NCBI GenBank assembly: GCA_041395565.1
Contig: JAWLAI010000005.1
Coordinates: 310,001 to 374,000 of the forward strand
Direction: 5' to 3'
DNA length: 64,000 nucleotides
Origin: Pseudomonadota bacterium
GTDB lineage: Bacteria; Pseudomonadota; Gammaproteobacteria; UBA9214
Shown here: positions 33,976-42,418 of the stretch, in pieces
Layout: every line of letters starts with the position of its first letter
Numbering within the stretch: position 1 is the stretch's first letter
The notes under the pieces: generated by a model
The model's input: the letters and a program-made list of their open reading frames with translations, nothing else
The model's database searches: none
What the model was told of the DNA's origin: nothing
Position numbers and translations under genes: made by a program

Positions 33976-34001
33976 CAATCGCGGACGCGGTCCGCTCCTA
34001 C
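33976..34001 (-). repeat. REP element with GTAGG head and hairpin
   Basis: On the minus strand GTAGGA is followed by GCGGAC, CGC, GTCCGC, a perfect 6-bp stem with three-base loop, and then GATTG. This is the layout of REP sequences mobilised by RAYT transposases: a short conserved head and a GC hairpin. No RAYT gene is in the window. Confidence 0.6.
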
Positions 34002-34110
34002 AGGCAATCCCTGTACCAAGGCACAGCTGAAATCTCTCCGGGTACTCTGCGCCCTCTACGGCCAAGGCTTTACTTTGCGTCCTTGTGCGAGCTGACTGCT
34101 CTAGCGACAC

Positions 34111-36270
34111 TCAGTTGCGCGTACGGGTAATGCGCGTCACCGACGGGATGTTGCGCACATTGCGCATCACCCGGGCCAAGTGCTGGCGATTGCGCACCGT
34201 GAGTCGGAATTTGAGCACGTTGGTAAGGCCGTCACCTGCCTCGAACTCGACATTTTCGATGTTCGAGTCGGCATCGCCTATCACCTTGGCCACAGTGGCC
34301 AGCATGCCGCGCCGATCAGCCACTTCCACGCTCACATCGACCGGAAACTCCTCGTTGATCCCCGGCTCCCACTGCACCTCCAGACAGCTTTCGGCCGGGT
34401 ACTTGCGCTCGGTAATATTGCGGCAGCTCTGGGTATGGATCATCATGCCGCGCCCGCTCGTGATCACGCCGACGACCGGATCACCCGGGATCGGCCGGCA
34501 ACATTTCGAGAAGCGCGTCACCATACCCTCGGTGCCGCGAATAACGAGCGGCGGCATGACCGCCATATCGCCACGGGAGGTGCGGCTACGCTCGTCACCC
34601 GGCAGCAGGGCGCGCGCCACCAGCACGGAGGGTCGCCTGCCCATACCGATCTCGACCAGCAGATCTTCCGGCAACTTCAGGTGATATTCCTTCAGCAGCG
34701 ACTGTACGCGTTCCGAGGACACCTCAGCAGCGGATGAACCGAAAACCCCCAGCGCACGATCCAGCATGCGCCTGCCCAGACTGATCGCCTCCTCCCGCTT
34801 CAGGTTTTTCTGGTAGTGGCGGATGCTGGAACGCGCCTTGGCGGAAGCCACGAAGCTGAGCCAGGCAGGACTCGGACGGCCGCCCGGCGTGGTAATGATC
34901 TCCACCGTCTGGCCGCTGCGCAGGGTGGTGCGCAGCGGGACGTCCTGCCGATCCACCCGGGCGCCGATACAGGTATTGCCGATGTCCGTGTGCACGGCGT
35001 AGGCGAAATCCACCACGGTAGCGCCGTGCGGCAGCTTCATGATCTCGCCGGTAGGCGTGAAAACGTAGATCGCGTCGGGGAACAGGTCGAGCTTGACGTT
35101 CTCCAGGAATTCCAGCGAGTTGCCGGCATGTTTCTGCATCTCGAGCAGTTCACGCAACCACTCGCGCGCGCCGGCGTGCATCTGGTCGAGGTTCTGGTCG
35201 CTGGATTTGTATACCCAGTGTGCCGCCACACCGCTCTCGGCGACCTTGTCCATTTCCTCGGTACGGATCTGGACCTCGATGGGAATGCCGTAGGGTCCGA
35301 ACAGGATGGTATGCAGCGACTGGTAACCGTTGGCCTTGGGAATGGCGATGTAGTCCTTGAACTTGCCCGGCACCGGTTTGTAGAGATTGTGCACCACGCC
35401 GAGCGCACGGTAACAGGTGTCCACCTTGTCCACCACGATGCGGAAGGCGTAAACATCGTAGGTCTCCTCGAACGACAGGGTCTTGTCGCGGATCTTCTTG
35501 TATAGGCTGTAGAGGTGCTTCTCACGGCTCAGGATGCGCCCCTCCAGGTCTTCCTGCTGCATGCGCCGCTTGATGGCGGTCTCGATCTTGATCAGCACTT
35601 CCTTGCGGTGGCCGCGCGCCGCACGCACGGCCTTTTCCAGCACCTTGTAGCGCAGCGGATAGAGCGCCGCGAAGCCGAGGTCCTCCAGCTCCACGCGCAG
35701 GGCGTTGATGCCGAGACGATTGGCGATCGGTGCATAGATATCCAGCGTCTCGCGCGCGATGCGGCGGCGCTTGTCCGGACGCATGACGCCGAGCGTGCGC
35801 ATGTTGTGCAGCCGGTCCGCGAGCTTTACCAGGATGACACGGATGTCGCGCACCATGGCGAGGATCATCTTGCGGAAGTTTTCCGCCTGCGCCTCGGCCG
35901 AACTCTCGAACTCGATCTGGGTCAGCTTGCTCACACCGTCGACCAGTTCGGCGACATCGCTGCCAAATTCGCTGGCGATCTGCTCCTTGGCGGTAGGGGT
36001 GTCCTCGATGACGTCGTGGAGGATGGCGGCGATGATGGACTTGTGGTCGAGGCGCAGCTCGGCGAGGATGCGGGCGGCGGCAATGGGGTGGTAGATATAG
36101 GGTTCGCCGGAAAGTCGGGTCTGGCCGTCATGCGCCTCCGCGCCAAACAGGTAGGCGCGGTAAACCTCCTGAACCTGCGCCGGTTCCAGGTAGGATTCCA
36201 GCATCTTGCACAGGTCGCTGATCAGAAAACGCGATGTCTGATCAGTGAGGGTTTCCGCTCTGCTTGCCAT
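34111..36270 (-). CDS. spoT: Bifunctional (p)ppGpp synthetase/hydrolase SpoT
   Basis: Controls the stringent response by making and degrading (p)ppGpp. The 719 residues have an intact HD hydrolase domain (HDVIEDT, KLADRLHNMRTL), a synthetase domain with AIPKANGYQSLHT, then TGS, zinc-finger-like and C-terminal ACT domains (VDVSVEVADRRGMLATVAKVI). Retention of the HD motif marks SpoT rather than RelA. ATG at 36270 is selected by alignment with the usual N-terminus; its ribosome binding site is weak. It follows rpoZ as in E. coli. Confidence 0.96.
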   Translation of the reverse strand: MASRAETLTDQTSRFLISDLCKMLESYLEPAQVQEVYRAYLFGAEAHDGQTRLSGEPYIYHPIAAARILAELRLDHKSIIAAILHDVIEDTPTAKEQIASEFGSDVAELVDGVSKLTQIEFESSAEAQAENFRKMILAMVRDIRVILVKLADRLHNMRTLGVMRPDKRRRIARETLDIYAPIANRLGINALRVELEDLGFAALYPLRYKVLEKAVRAARGHRKEVLIKIETAIKRRMQQEDLEGRILSREKHLYSLYKKIRDKTLSFEETYDVYAFRIVVDKVDTCYRALGVVHNLYKPVPGKFKDYIAIPKANGYQSLHTILFGPYGIPIEVQIRTEEMDKVAESGVAAHWVYKSSDQNLDQMHAGAREWLRELLEMQKHAGNSLEFLENVKLDLFPDAIYVFTPTGEIMKLPHGATVVDFAYAVHTDIGNTCIGARVDRQDVPLRTTLRSGQTVEIITTPGGRPSPAWLSFVASAKARSSIRHYQKNLKREEAISLGRRMLDRALGVFGSSAAEVSSERVQSLLKEYHLKLPEDLLVEIGMGRRPSVLVARALLPGDERSRTSRGDMAVMPPLVIRGTEGMVTRFSKCCRPIPGDPVVGVITSGRGMMIHTQSCRNITERKYPAESCLEVQWEPGINEEFPVDVSVEVADRRGMLATVAKVIGDADSNIENVEFEAGDGLTNVLKFRLTVRNRQHLARVMRNVRNIPSVTRITRTRN

Positions 36271-36434
36271 AGGATTACCGGCGGACCGCGCGCCGCACGG
36301 CCCGCGAGGGTTGACAGTCAGGCCAACTATAACGCCAATGCGCACACAGGCACATACCGCCGCGGCGACAGCGGCCGGGCTCCGGCAGATTCAGGCTGAG
36401 CGCACCCGGCCCGTGCGGGCGGGGCGGCACGGGA

Positions 36435-36752
36435 TTAGAATTCAGTGTCTTCCGCAGGGGGGGCAGCAGGCGGCGGCATCTCGGCACCGGCGGTCGCCTC
36501 GGCCAGGATCTCCAGATCCTCGGCGTCGAGCTTTTCTTCGAACAGCGGCTCGGGTTTTTCGTCGAGCAGCGCCGGCCCGATCAGTCCCTCGGCGATCTCG
36601 CGCAGCGCGACGATGGTCGGCTTGTCGTTTTCCCACGGCACCAGCGGCATGACGCCGTTCGCCAGCTGGCGGGCCCGTTTGGTGGCCAGCAGTACCAGCT
36701 GGAAGCGGTTATCCACTTTGTCGAGACAATCTTCTACCGTAACGCGTGCCAT
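36435..36752 (-). CDS. rpoZ: RNA polymerase omega subunit
   Basis: Small subunit that assists folding of beta' and forms one ppGpp site. The 105 residues begin MARVTVEDCLDKVDNRFQLVLLA with the conserved ATKRARQL segment, and KPTIVALREIAEGL. The C-terminus is an acidic and proline-rich tail (PPPAAPPAEDTEF), longer than the E. coli protein (91). Confidence 0.96.
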   Translation of the reverse strand: MARVTVEDCLDKVDNRFQLVLLATKRARQLANGVMPLVPWENDKPTIVALREIAEGLIGPALLDEKPEPLFEEKLDAEDLEILAEATAGAEMPPPAAPPAEDTEF

Positions 36753-36809
36753 GTTGCTCTCCGTGTCTCCGCCGGACCGCGGCGGGATGGGCGTGGGAGT
36801 TTAACCGAA

Positions 36810-37448
36810 TCAGGCATCCGGTGCCAGCAGGGACGCCAGCAATCCGGCATGGCGCCGTGCCTGGGGCGACAGCTGCAGGCGCCGAGCGCGGACGATGGCG
36901 GCAAGCTCGTCACGTGCCTGTGCGAAAACATCGTTGATTATGAGGTAGTCATATTCCGCGTAGTGCGACATCTCGCTGACCGCGTCACGCATGCGGCGCG
37001 CGATCACCGCATCATCGTCCTGTCCCCGCGCCGCCAGCCTCGACGCCAGCGCGGCGCGCGAGGGCGGCAGGATGAAGATGCTGACCGTACCCGGCACCTG
37101 CGAGCGCACCGCACGGGCGCCCTGCCAATCGATCTCGAGGATCACGTCCAGCCCGGCGGCCAGCTGTGACTCCACGGCGCTGCGCGAGGTACCGTAGAAA
37201 TTGTCGAACACCTGTGCGTGCTCCAGGAAGTCCCCCGCCGCGATCTGCGCCTGGAATCGCGCCACGTCGGTGAAGTGGTACTCGCGCCCGTCCACCTCGC
37301 CCGGTCGTGGTGCCCGCGTGGTATGCGAAACCGACAGCGCCAGCCCCGCGCCGGAGGTTTCCAGCAATGCCTTCACCAGGCTCGACTTGCCGGCACCCGA
37401 GGGGGCGGAAATGATGTAGAGGGTTCCGGTTACGTGAGCGTCGGCCAT
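36810..37448 (-). CDS. gmk: Guanylate kinase
   Basis: Phosphorylates GMP to GDP. The 212 residues carry the P-loop SAPSGAGKSSL, SHTTRAPRPGEVDGREYHF (GMP binding) and the EIDWQGARAVR segment. ATG at 37448 is five bases after the yicC stop. Stands in the yicC-gmk-rpoZ-spoT order typical of the class. Confidence 0.97.
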   Translation of the reverse strand: MADAHVTGTLYIISAPSGAGKSSLVKALLETSGAGLALSVSHTTRAPRPGEVDGREYHFTDVARFQAQIAAGDFLEHAQVFDNFYGTSRSAVESQLAAGLDVILEIDWQGARAVRSQVPGTVSIFILPPSRAALASRLAARGQDDDAVIARRMRDAVSEMSHYAEYDYLIINDVFAQARDELAAIVRARRLQLSPQARRHAGLLASLLAPDA

Positions 37449-37453
37449 TGCGG

Positions 37454-38320
37454 TTACTCGATGTTCTGGATCTGCTCGCGCATCTGCTCGATCAGCACCT
37501 TGAGCTCGACCGAGACATTGGTGGTGGCGACCACGACCGATTTCGATCCGAGGGTGTTGGCCTCGCGGTTCAGCTCCTGCATCAGGAAATCGAGCCGCCG
37601 CCCGACCGGCTCGTCGCTGTCCAGCACCCGGCGCACCTCGCCGAGATGGCTGCCCAGCCGGTCCAGCTCCTCGTCCACATCGATCTTCTGCAGCTGCAGC
37701 ACCAGCTCCTGTTCGAGCCGGCCCGGGTCCACCGGCACCTCCAGTTCGGCCAGGCGCTGCTCCAGCCGGCGGCGCAACCCGGCGCGGATTTCCGGTAACA
37801 GCGTGCGTACATGCTCGACCTGGTCCGCCATCGCGCTGCAACGCGCCAGCAGCAGGCCGCGGATCTGCTCACCCTCGCGCGCACGCGCGCTGACGAGTTC
37901 CTCCAGGGTTTCTTCCAGCAAAGCCAGGGCGCCGTTGATCAGCGGCGTCGTATCGACAGCCTGTTCACGCACCACGCCCGGCCAGCGCAGCAACTCCAGG
38001 GGATGCAACGGCGCGGCTGCCGGCAGGCGCCCGGTAACGGCCCGGCACGCGTCCAGCAGCCGTTCCAGATTGCCGGTATCGATATCGAATGCGATATCGC
38101 CACTCACGACAGGCTTGTAACGGCAGATGCAGTCGACCTTGCCGCGGCCGAGCCGGGCGTTGATGCGTTCACGCACCCCCGCTTCCAGCGCCCGCAGCTC
38201 TTCCGGCAGGCGCAGGCCGATTTCCAGATAGCGGTGATTGACCGAGCGCAGCTCCCAGCTCACACTTCCCGCGGCGAGTTCGGCCTCGCGGCGGGCGAAG
38301 GCTGTCATGCTGCGAATCAT
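37454..38320 (-). CDS. yicC: YicC family endoribonuclease
   Basis: A 288-residue protein of the YicC/YloC family, members of which act as endoribonucleases. Recognised by MIRSMTAFARRE at the N-terminus, ELRSVNHRYLEIGLRLPEELR, and the C-terminal DUF1732 region with EELDRLGSHLGEVRRVLDSDEPVGRRLDFLMQELNREANTLGSK. ATG at 38320 has GGAG upstream. Directly precedes gmk. Confidence 0.94.
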   Translation of the reverse strand: MIRSMTAFARREAELAAGSVSWELRSVNHRYLEIGLRLPEELRALEAGVRERINARLGRGKVDCICRYKPVVSGDIAFDIDTGNLERLLDACRAVTGRLPAAAPLHPLELLRWPGVVREQAVDTTPLINGALALLEETLEELVSARAREGEQIRGLLLARCSAMADQVEHVRTLLPEIRAGLRRRLEQRLAELEVPVDPGRLEQELVLQLQKIDVDEELDRLGSHLGEVRRVLDSDEPVGRRLDFLMQELNREANTLGSKSVVVATTNVSVELKVLIEQMREQIQNIE

Positions 38321-38464
38321 GGAATCTCCGGGATGCGGTTGCCTGGAAGGCGCTAATGGTAAGCGATCGGCCCGCGGTTGCAACGTCGGACTGGCGCCGG
38401 CCCTGAAACGGCAAAGCCGCCGCAACCCTGCCGGCTGCAGCGGCTCCGGTGTACCTGCCAGCGT

Positions 38465-38773
38465 TTAGATATCGCCGAGCGGCCTGACGAAGGTGTATTT
38501 CACCGGTTTCATGACCAGGTGGTCGGCGGCCTCGCCGACGTTGCCCCCGAGCGCACTGAACGGCAGCGAGACGACAAACGCGGTCACCCCGACCGCCGTG
38601 CCGATCAGCATCACCGGACGCAGCATGAACAGATCCGCAAGCATGGCGCCACCGCTGGGTTCGTCGTCAGCGGCAAAAGAACCCGCTGCCGCCGTAGGCA
38701 CGGACGCCAGCTGGGTGACCGCCAGCAGGGCAGCAAGGACAGCGCCGGCGAGTTTCCTGTTTGAATGATGCAT
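38465..38773 (-). CDS. Small secreted protein with a hydrophobic hairpin, unknown function
   Basis: A 102-residue protein with a signal peptide (LAGAVLAALLAVTQLASVPTAAAG) and a mature part containing a long hydrophobic segment (LFMLRPVMLIGTAVGVTAFVVSLPFSALGG) and the ending KYTFVRPLGDI. Similar short proteins occur in gammaproteobacteria without known function. ATG at 38773 has AGGAAT upstream. A separate promoter is predicted at 38857-38885. Confidence 0.7.
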   Translation of the reverse strand: MHHSNRKLAGAVLAALLAVTQLASVPTAAAGSFAADDEPSGGAMLADLFMLRPVMLIGTAVGVTAFVVSLPFSALGGNVGEAADHLVMKPVKYTFVRPLGDI

Positions 38774-38856
38774 ATTCCTGAATCTCCATGTGAGCGATCC
38801 GTGCGGGATCCTAAGCAGTACGCGCAGGCGATAGATCGACCGACCGACCGCCAACC

Positions 38857-38885
38857 TTTATAGTACGGGGACGGCGCCACGCCAA
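38857..38885 (-). promoter_or_regulatory. Predicted sigma70 promoter of the small secreted protein gene
   Basis: On the minus strand TTGGCG (38885-38880) and TATAAA (38862-38857) are 17 bases apart, about 84 bases before the ATG. The rest of the 310-base gap to rph holds only the rph upstream region; no gene is seen. Confidence 0.45.
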
Positions 38886-39047
38886 ACTGCGATACGCATC
38901 CCTCCCGGGGAGACTGCGGCAGCCGCCCTGCGGAACATAATACAAAGGCAACCGCCATTCAACATCAAAGAGTTATAAGCACCACACCCCCTATCGACAG
39001 GCACATCCCTCCCGCCCTGACGCTGCGCCAGCGACACGGTATCGCGC

Positions 39048-39053
39048 TATACT
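39048..39053 (+). promoter_or_regulatory. Candidate -10 element of rph
   Basis: TATACT lies 31 bases before the rph ATG. No good -35 hexamer is present at 16-18 bases upstream. Confidence 0.3.
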
Positions 39054-39083
39054 GCGCCCCGGCCTAAAACACAGGATCACGCC

Positions 39084-39803
39084 ATGCGCCCCAGCAGCAG
39101 AGCACCGGACGAGATGCGCCACGTCCGCATCACCCGCAACTACACCAAGCATGCCGAAGGATCCGTGCTCGTCGAGTTCGGCGATACGCGCGTGCTGTGC
39201 AATGCCACCGTGGAAGACCGCATCCCCGGCTTCCTGCGCGGCAAGGGCGAAGGCTGGGTGACGGCTGAATACGGCATGCTGCCGCGCTCCACCAGCAGCC
39301 GCATGGGCCGCGAGGCCGCGCGCGGCCGCCAGGGCGGGCGCACGCTCGAGATACAACGACTGATCGGACGTTCGCTGCGCGCTGTCGTGGACATGAAGGC
39401 GCTGGGCGAACGGAGCATCACCATCGACTGCGATGTCATCCAGGCCGACGGCGGCACCCGCACCGCCAGCATCACCGGCGGCTATGTCGCGCTCGCCGAT
39501 GCGATCAACGGTCTCCTGGCACGGGGCGAACTCGCGCGCAGTCCGCTCACCGGCCGGGTTGCCTCGGTATCGGTCGGCATCTACCAGGGCACCCCCGTGC
39601 TCGACCTGGACTATCCGGAAGACTGCAATGCCGAAACCGACATGAACGTGGTCATGAACGATGCCGGCGACTTCATTGAGATCCAGGGTACCGCCGAGGG
39701 CCATGCCTTCAGCATGAACGAGCTGAGCACGCTCCTCGCGCTGGCACAGAAAGGCATCAACGAACTGCTGGAGAGCCAGCAGGCCGCGCTCGGACAGCCC
39801 TGA
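39084..39803 (+). CDS. rph: Ribonuclease PH
   Basis: Phosphorolytic 3'-5' exoribonuclease that trims tRNA precursors. The 239 residues start MRPSSRAPDEMRHVRITRNYTKHAEGS, with GWVTAEYGMLPRST and the phosphate-binding RQGGRTLEIQRLIGRSLRAV, and EDCNAETDMNVVM. Full length, with rdgB 46 bases downstream. Confidence 0.97.
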   Translation: MRPSSRAPDEMRHVRITRNYTKHAEGSVLVEFGDTRVLCNATVEDRIPGFLRGKGEGWVTAEYGMLPRSTSSRMGREAARGRQGGRTLEIQRLIGRSLRAVVDMKALGERSITIDCDVIQADGGTRTASITGGYVALADAINGLLARGELARSPLTGRVASVSVGIYQGTPVLDLDYPEDCNAETDMNVVMNDAGDFIEIQGTAEGHAFSMNELSTLLALAQKGINELLESQQAALGQP

Positions 39804-39849
39804 CATACCTGCTGGCACGATCACGGCAGCGCGAACAGGAACCCGCAAG

Positions 39850-40446
39850 GTGAAAGAACTCGTACTCGCCAGCAGCAATCCCGGCAAGGTCCGCGAAATC
39901 AACCAGTTGCTTTCAGGCATCGACCTCCATGTCCGACCGCAGGGTGAATTCGGCGTCACCGACATCGAGGAAACCGGGCTCACCTTCGTCGAGAACGCCA
40001 TCCTCAAGGCACGCAATGCCGCAAGCCACACCGGACTGCCGGCAATCGCCGATGACTCGGGTCTGGAGGTCGACGCCCTCAACGGGGCACCCGGCATCTA
40101 CTCGGCGCGCTATGCCGGACACGGCGCCGGCGACCGGGCCAACATCGAAAAACTGCTCGAGGCCCTGCAGGGTGTTCCGGATGCGCAACGCACGGCACGC
40201 TTCCAGTGCCTGATCGTCTATATGCGCCACGCCGGCGACCCCACGCCGCTGATCTGCCAGGGCACCTGGGAGGGGCGCATCCTGCCAGCGCCGCGCGGCG
40301 AGCAGGGCTTCGGCTACGATCCGGTGTTCTTCGTACCGACACACGACTGCGCTTCCGCCGAACTGGAACCGGAAGCGAAGAATGCGCTGAGCCACCGTGG
40401 GCAGGCCTTGCGGAAGCTGGTGGCTGCGCTGCAGGAACACAGGTAA
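39850..40446 (+). CDS. rdgB: XTP/dITP diphosphatase
   Basis: Ham1-type house-cleaning pyrophosphatase that hydrolyses dITP and XTP. The 198 residues include LASSNPGKVREINQLL, DDSGLEVDALNGAPGIYSARYAG and GFGYDPVFFVP, all family signatures. GTG start. Cotranscribed with rph by spacing. Confidence 0.96.
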   Translation: MKELVLASSNPGKVREINQLLSGIDLHVRPQGEFGVTDIEETGLTFVENAILKARNAASHTGLPAIADDSGLEVDALNGAPGIYSARYAGHGAGDRANIEKLLEALQGVPDAQRTARFQCLIVYMRHAGDPTPLICQGTWEGRILPAPRGEQGFGYDPVFFVPTHDCASAELEPEAKNALSHRGQALRKLVAALQEHR

Positions 40447-40781
40447 TACAAACCCGTTTCCCAACCTGTCGAACATAGCCTCGAGAATGCATTGTGCTTT
40501 CGCCCTGTCGGGCACGGGACTCTCTCGTGCGCGCCCAAGAGAAAGTATCCAATGAGAAGGGCACCCGGCAGCCCAGCGCAGATGACGTACCGGCAAACCT
40601 TCGAACCACCTGTCTTTTGATGCTGTATGGGCAGTCCATCCCTGGACTTCGCCCAGCGGGCCAGCCTGCGGCTGTCCCCATTCGCTCCCGGCGAATTGGT
40701 CTTTGGCGGCGCAATGAAAAGTACCTCGCCCGACAGGGCGGAGAAGAACTATCATTAGGCTGAGCCATATAAGAAACAGCC
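40447..40781. repeat. Gap between rdgB and hemW holding a 240-bp element with 13-bp inverted ends
   Basis: No convincing gene. CGCCCTGTCGGGC at 40501-40513 is the exact complement of GCCCGACAGGGCG at 40728-40740. The interior (with GAGAAAGTA after GCGCCCAA) resembles a dispersed repeat found in many proteobacterial genomes and often mis-called as short proteins. This is probably a non-autonomous repeat element or a folded intergenic RNA. Confidence 0.6.
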
Positions 40782-41966
40782 GTGTTCAACTTCACCAGTA
40801 CCCCGCCGCTGTCCCTCTACATCCACATCCCGTGGTGCGTGCGCAAGTGCCCGTACTGCGATTTCAATTCGCACGAGGTACGCGAAGACATCCCGGAACG
40901 GGAATACATCGATGCCCTGCTGGCCGATCTCGAGCAGGAGCTGCCGGCGGTCTGGGGCCGGCCGGTGGAGAGCGTGTTCATCGGAGGCGGAACCCCCAGC
41001 CTGTTCACACCGGAGGGGATCGACCGGCTGCTAGGCGCAATACGCGCACGGCTGACCCTGCAGCCCAACGCCGAAATCACCCTGGAGGCCAATCCCGGCA
41101 CCGTCGACCGGGCTCACTTCGACGGATACCGTGCAGCCGGTATCAACCGCCTGTCGATCGGCATCCAGAGTTTCCAGACCGGGCTGCTCGAGGCCATCGG
41201 ACGCATCCATGACCGGCGCACAGCAATCCGGGCCGCCGAGTCCGCACATGCCGCCGGTTTCGCCAACTTCAATCTCGACCTCATGTTCGGGTTGCCGGGC
41301 CAGTCCCTGCAGCAAGCGCTGGCTGACCTGCGCATCGCCATGGATCTCGAACCAACGCACCTCTCCTGGTATGAACTGACGATCGAACCCAACACCCGGT
41401 TTTACCGGCATCCGCCGCAATTGCCGGACGAGGAATCACTCTGGGACTGCCAGAGCGCCGGTCTTGCGCTGCTGGCCGGCCGCGGTTTCGATCGCTACGA
41501 GATATCCGCCTATGCACGCGGTGACAGACAATGCCGGCACAATCTCAATTACTGGCGCTTCGGCGACTACCTTGGCATAGGTGCCGGCGCGCACGGCAAA
41601 CTGACGGACCCCGCACACCAGGTCATCCGGCGCAGCGCGAAGCTGCGTCATCCCGAGGGCTATCTGGCTGCGCGTAAGGACGGCAACTTCCGCAGCATGG
41701 AGCGCACACTCGCGCCGGTGGATGTCACACTGGAATTCATGATGAACGCATTACGCCTGACGCATGGATTCACTGCGGCGGAATTCACTGCCCGCACCGG
41801 ACTGCCCAGCGCAAGGCTGGAACCGGGCCTGGGCAGGGCCATCGTGGCAGGCCTGATCGATACAGCGGACGCGTGCTGGACGGCCACGGAAACGGGTCAA
41901 CGGTACCTCAATGACCTGCTACAGTACTGGCTGGCCGAGGAGAACGCGAATGCTGGTTCCGATTGA
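40782..41966 (+). CDS. hemW: HemW heme chaperone, radical SAM fold
   Basis: Coproporphyrinogen III oxidase-like protein that binds heme and passes it to acceptors. The 394 residues carry CxxxCxxC at C19, C23 and C26 (WCVRKCPYCDFNSHEV), FIGGGTPSLF and LDLMFGLPGQSL. The HNxxYW-like HNLNYW motif supports HemW rather than HemN. GTG start with weak ribosome binding site. The next gene begins 17 bases before its stop. Confidence 0.93.
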   Translation: MFNFTSTPPLSLYIHIPWCVRKCPYCDFNSHEVREDIPEREYIDALLADLEQELPAVWGRPVESVFIGGGTPSLFTPEGIDRLLGAIRARLTLQPNAEITLEANPGTVDRAHFDGYRAAGINRLSIGIQSFQTGLLEAIGRIHDRRTAIRAAESAHAAGFANFNLDLMFGLPGQSLQQALADLRIAMDLEPTHLSWYELTIEPNTRFYRHPPQLPDEESLWDCQSAGLALLAGRGFDRYEISAYARGDRQCRHNLNYWRFGDYLGIGAGAHGKLTDPAHQVIRRSAKLRHPEGYLAARKDGNFRSMERTLAPVDVTLEFMMNALRLTHGFTAAEFTARTGLPSARLEPGLGRAIVAGLIDTADACWTATETGQRYLNDLLQYWLAEENANAGSD

Positions 41967-42132
41967 CTGTCCCTACTGCGGACAGTGCTACACTGCCGTC
42001 GTCGAGACCCTCGACGGCTGCCAGGACTACATCGAGGATTGCCCTGTCTGCTGCCGGCCGATCGAGCTGCACGTCGAGACCGGCGACAACGGTGAACTGC
42101 TGGCACTGCATGCAAGACGCGACGATGACTGA
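41950..42132 (+). CDS. CPXCG motif cysteine-rich protein
   Basis: A 60-residue protein with MLVPIDCPYCGQCY and DCPVCCRPIEL: two CxxC pairs that can form a zinc ribbon, and an acidic tail. It matches the small CPXCG-motif family. The function is unknown. The ATG lies inside the end of hemW and its stop overlaps the rof start by eight bases, so the three genes are coupled. Confidence 0.85.
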   Translation: MLVPIDCPYCGQCYTAVVETLDGCQDYIEDCPVCCRPIELHVETGDNGELLALHARRDDD

Positions 42133-42373
42133 CTACATACCAATAGACTGCGCCATACACAGCGACTATGAACTCGCGATCATGCGTCGACGGCAACTGC
42201 GCCTGACCTGGCGTGGCGAGGACAGCGTCATCCATATCAAGACCGTCACGCCAACCGACCTGCGCACCTGCAATCACGAAGAATTCATCGATGTGACCGA
42301 CGTGGAAGGCACCACCTATAGCATTCGCCTCGACCGTATCCAGAAGCACGAAATCCTGCAGCCCGGCGACTGA
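42125..42373 (+). CDS. rof: Rho-binding antiterminator Rof
   Basis: An 82-residue Rof/YaeO family protein. Recognised by the N-terminus DYIPIDCAIHSDYELAIM, the LTWRGED strand and the end TTYSIRLDRIQKHEI. In E. coli Rof binds the primary RNA site of Rho and lowers termination. Here it is embedded between the CPXCG gene and an AAA ATPase. Confidence 0.82.
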   Translation: MTDYIPIDCAIHSDYELAIMRRRQLRLTWRGEDSVIHIKTVTPTDLRTCNHEEFIDVTDVEGTTYSIRLDRIQKHEILQPGD

Positions 42374-42418
42374 ATGGACGATAGTAATCCCGACCGGCAA
42401 CCTGACCGTAGCTGAAGA

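Noticed and set aside
40494..40763. Small open frame in the rdgB-hemW gap
   Set aside because: It runs through the inverted-repeat element and resembles false proteins predicted from such repeats; no ribosome binding site.
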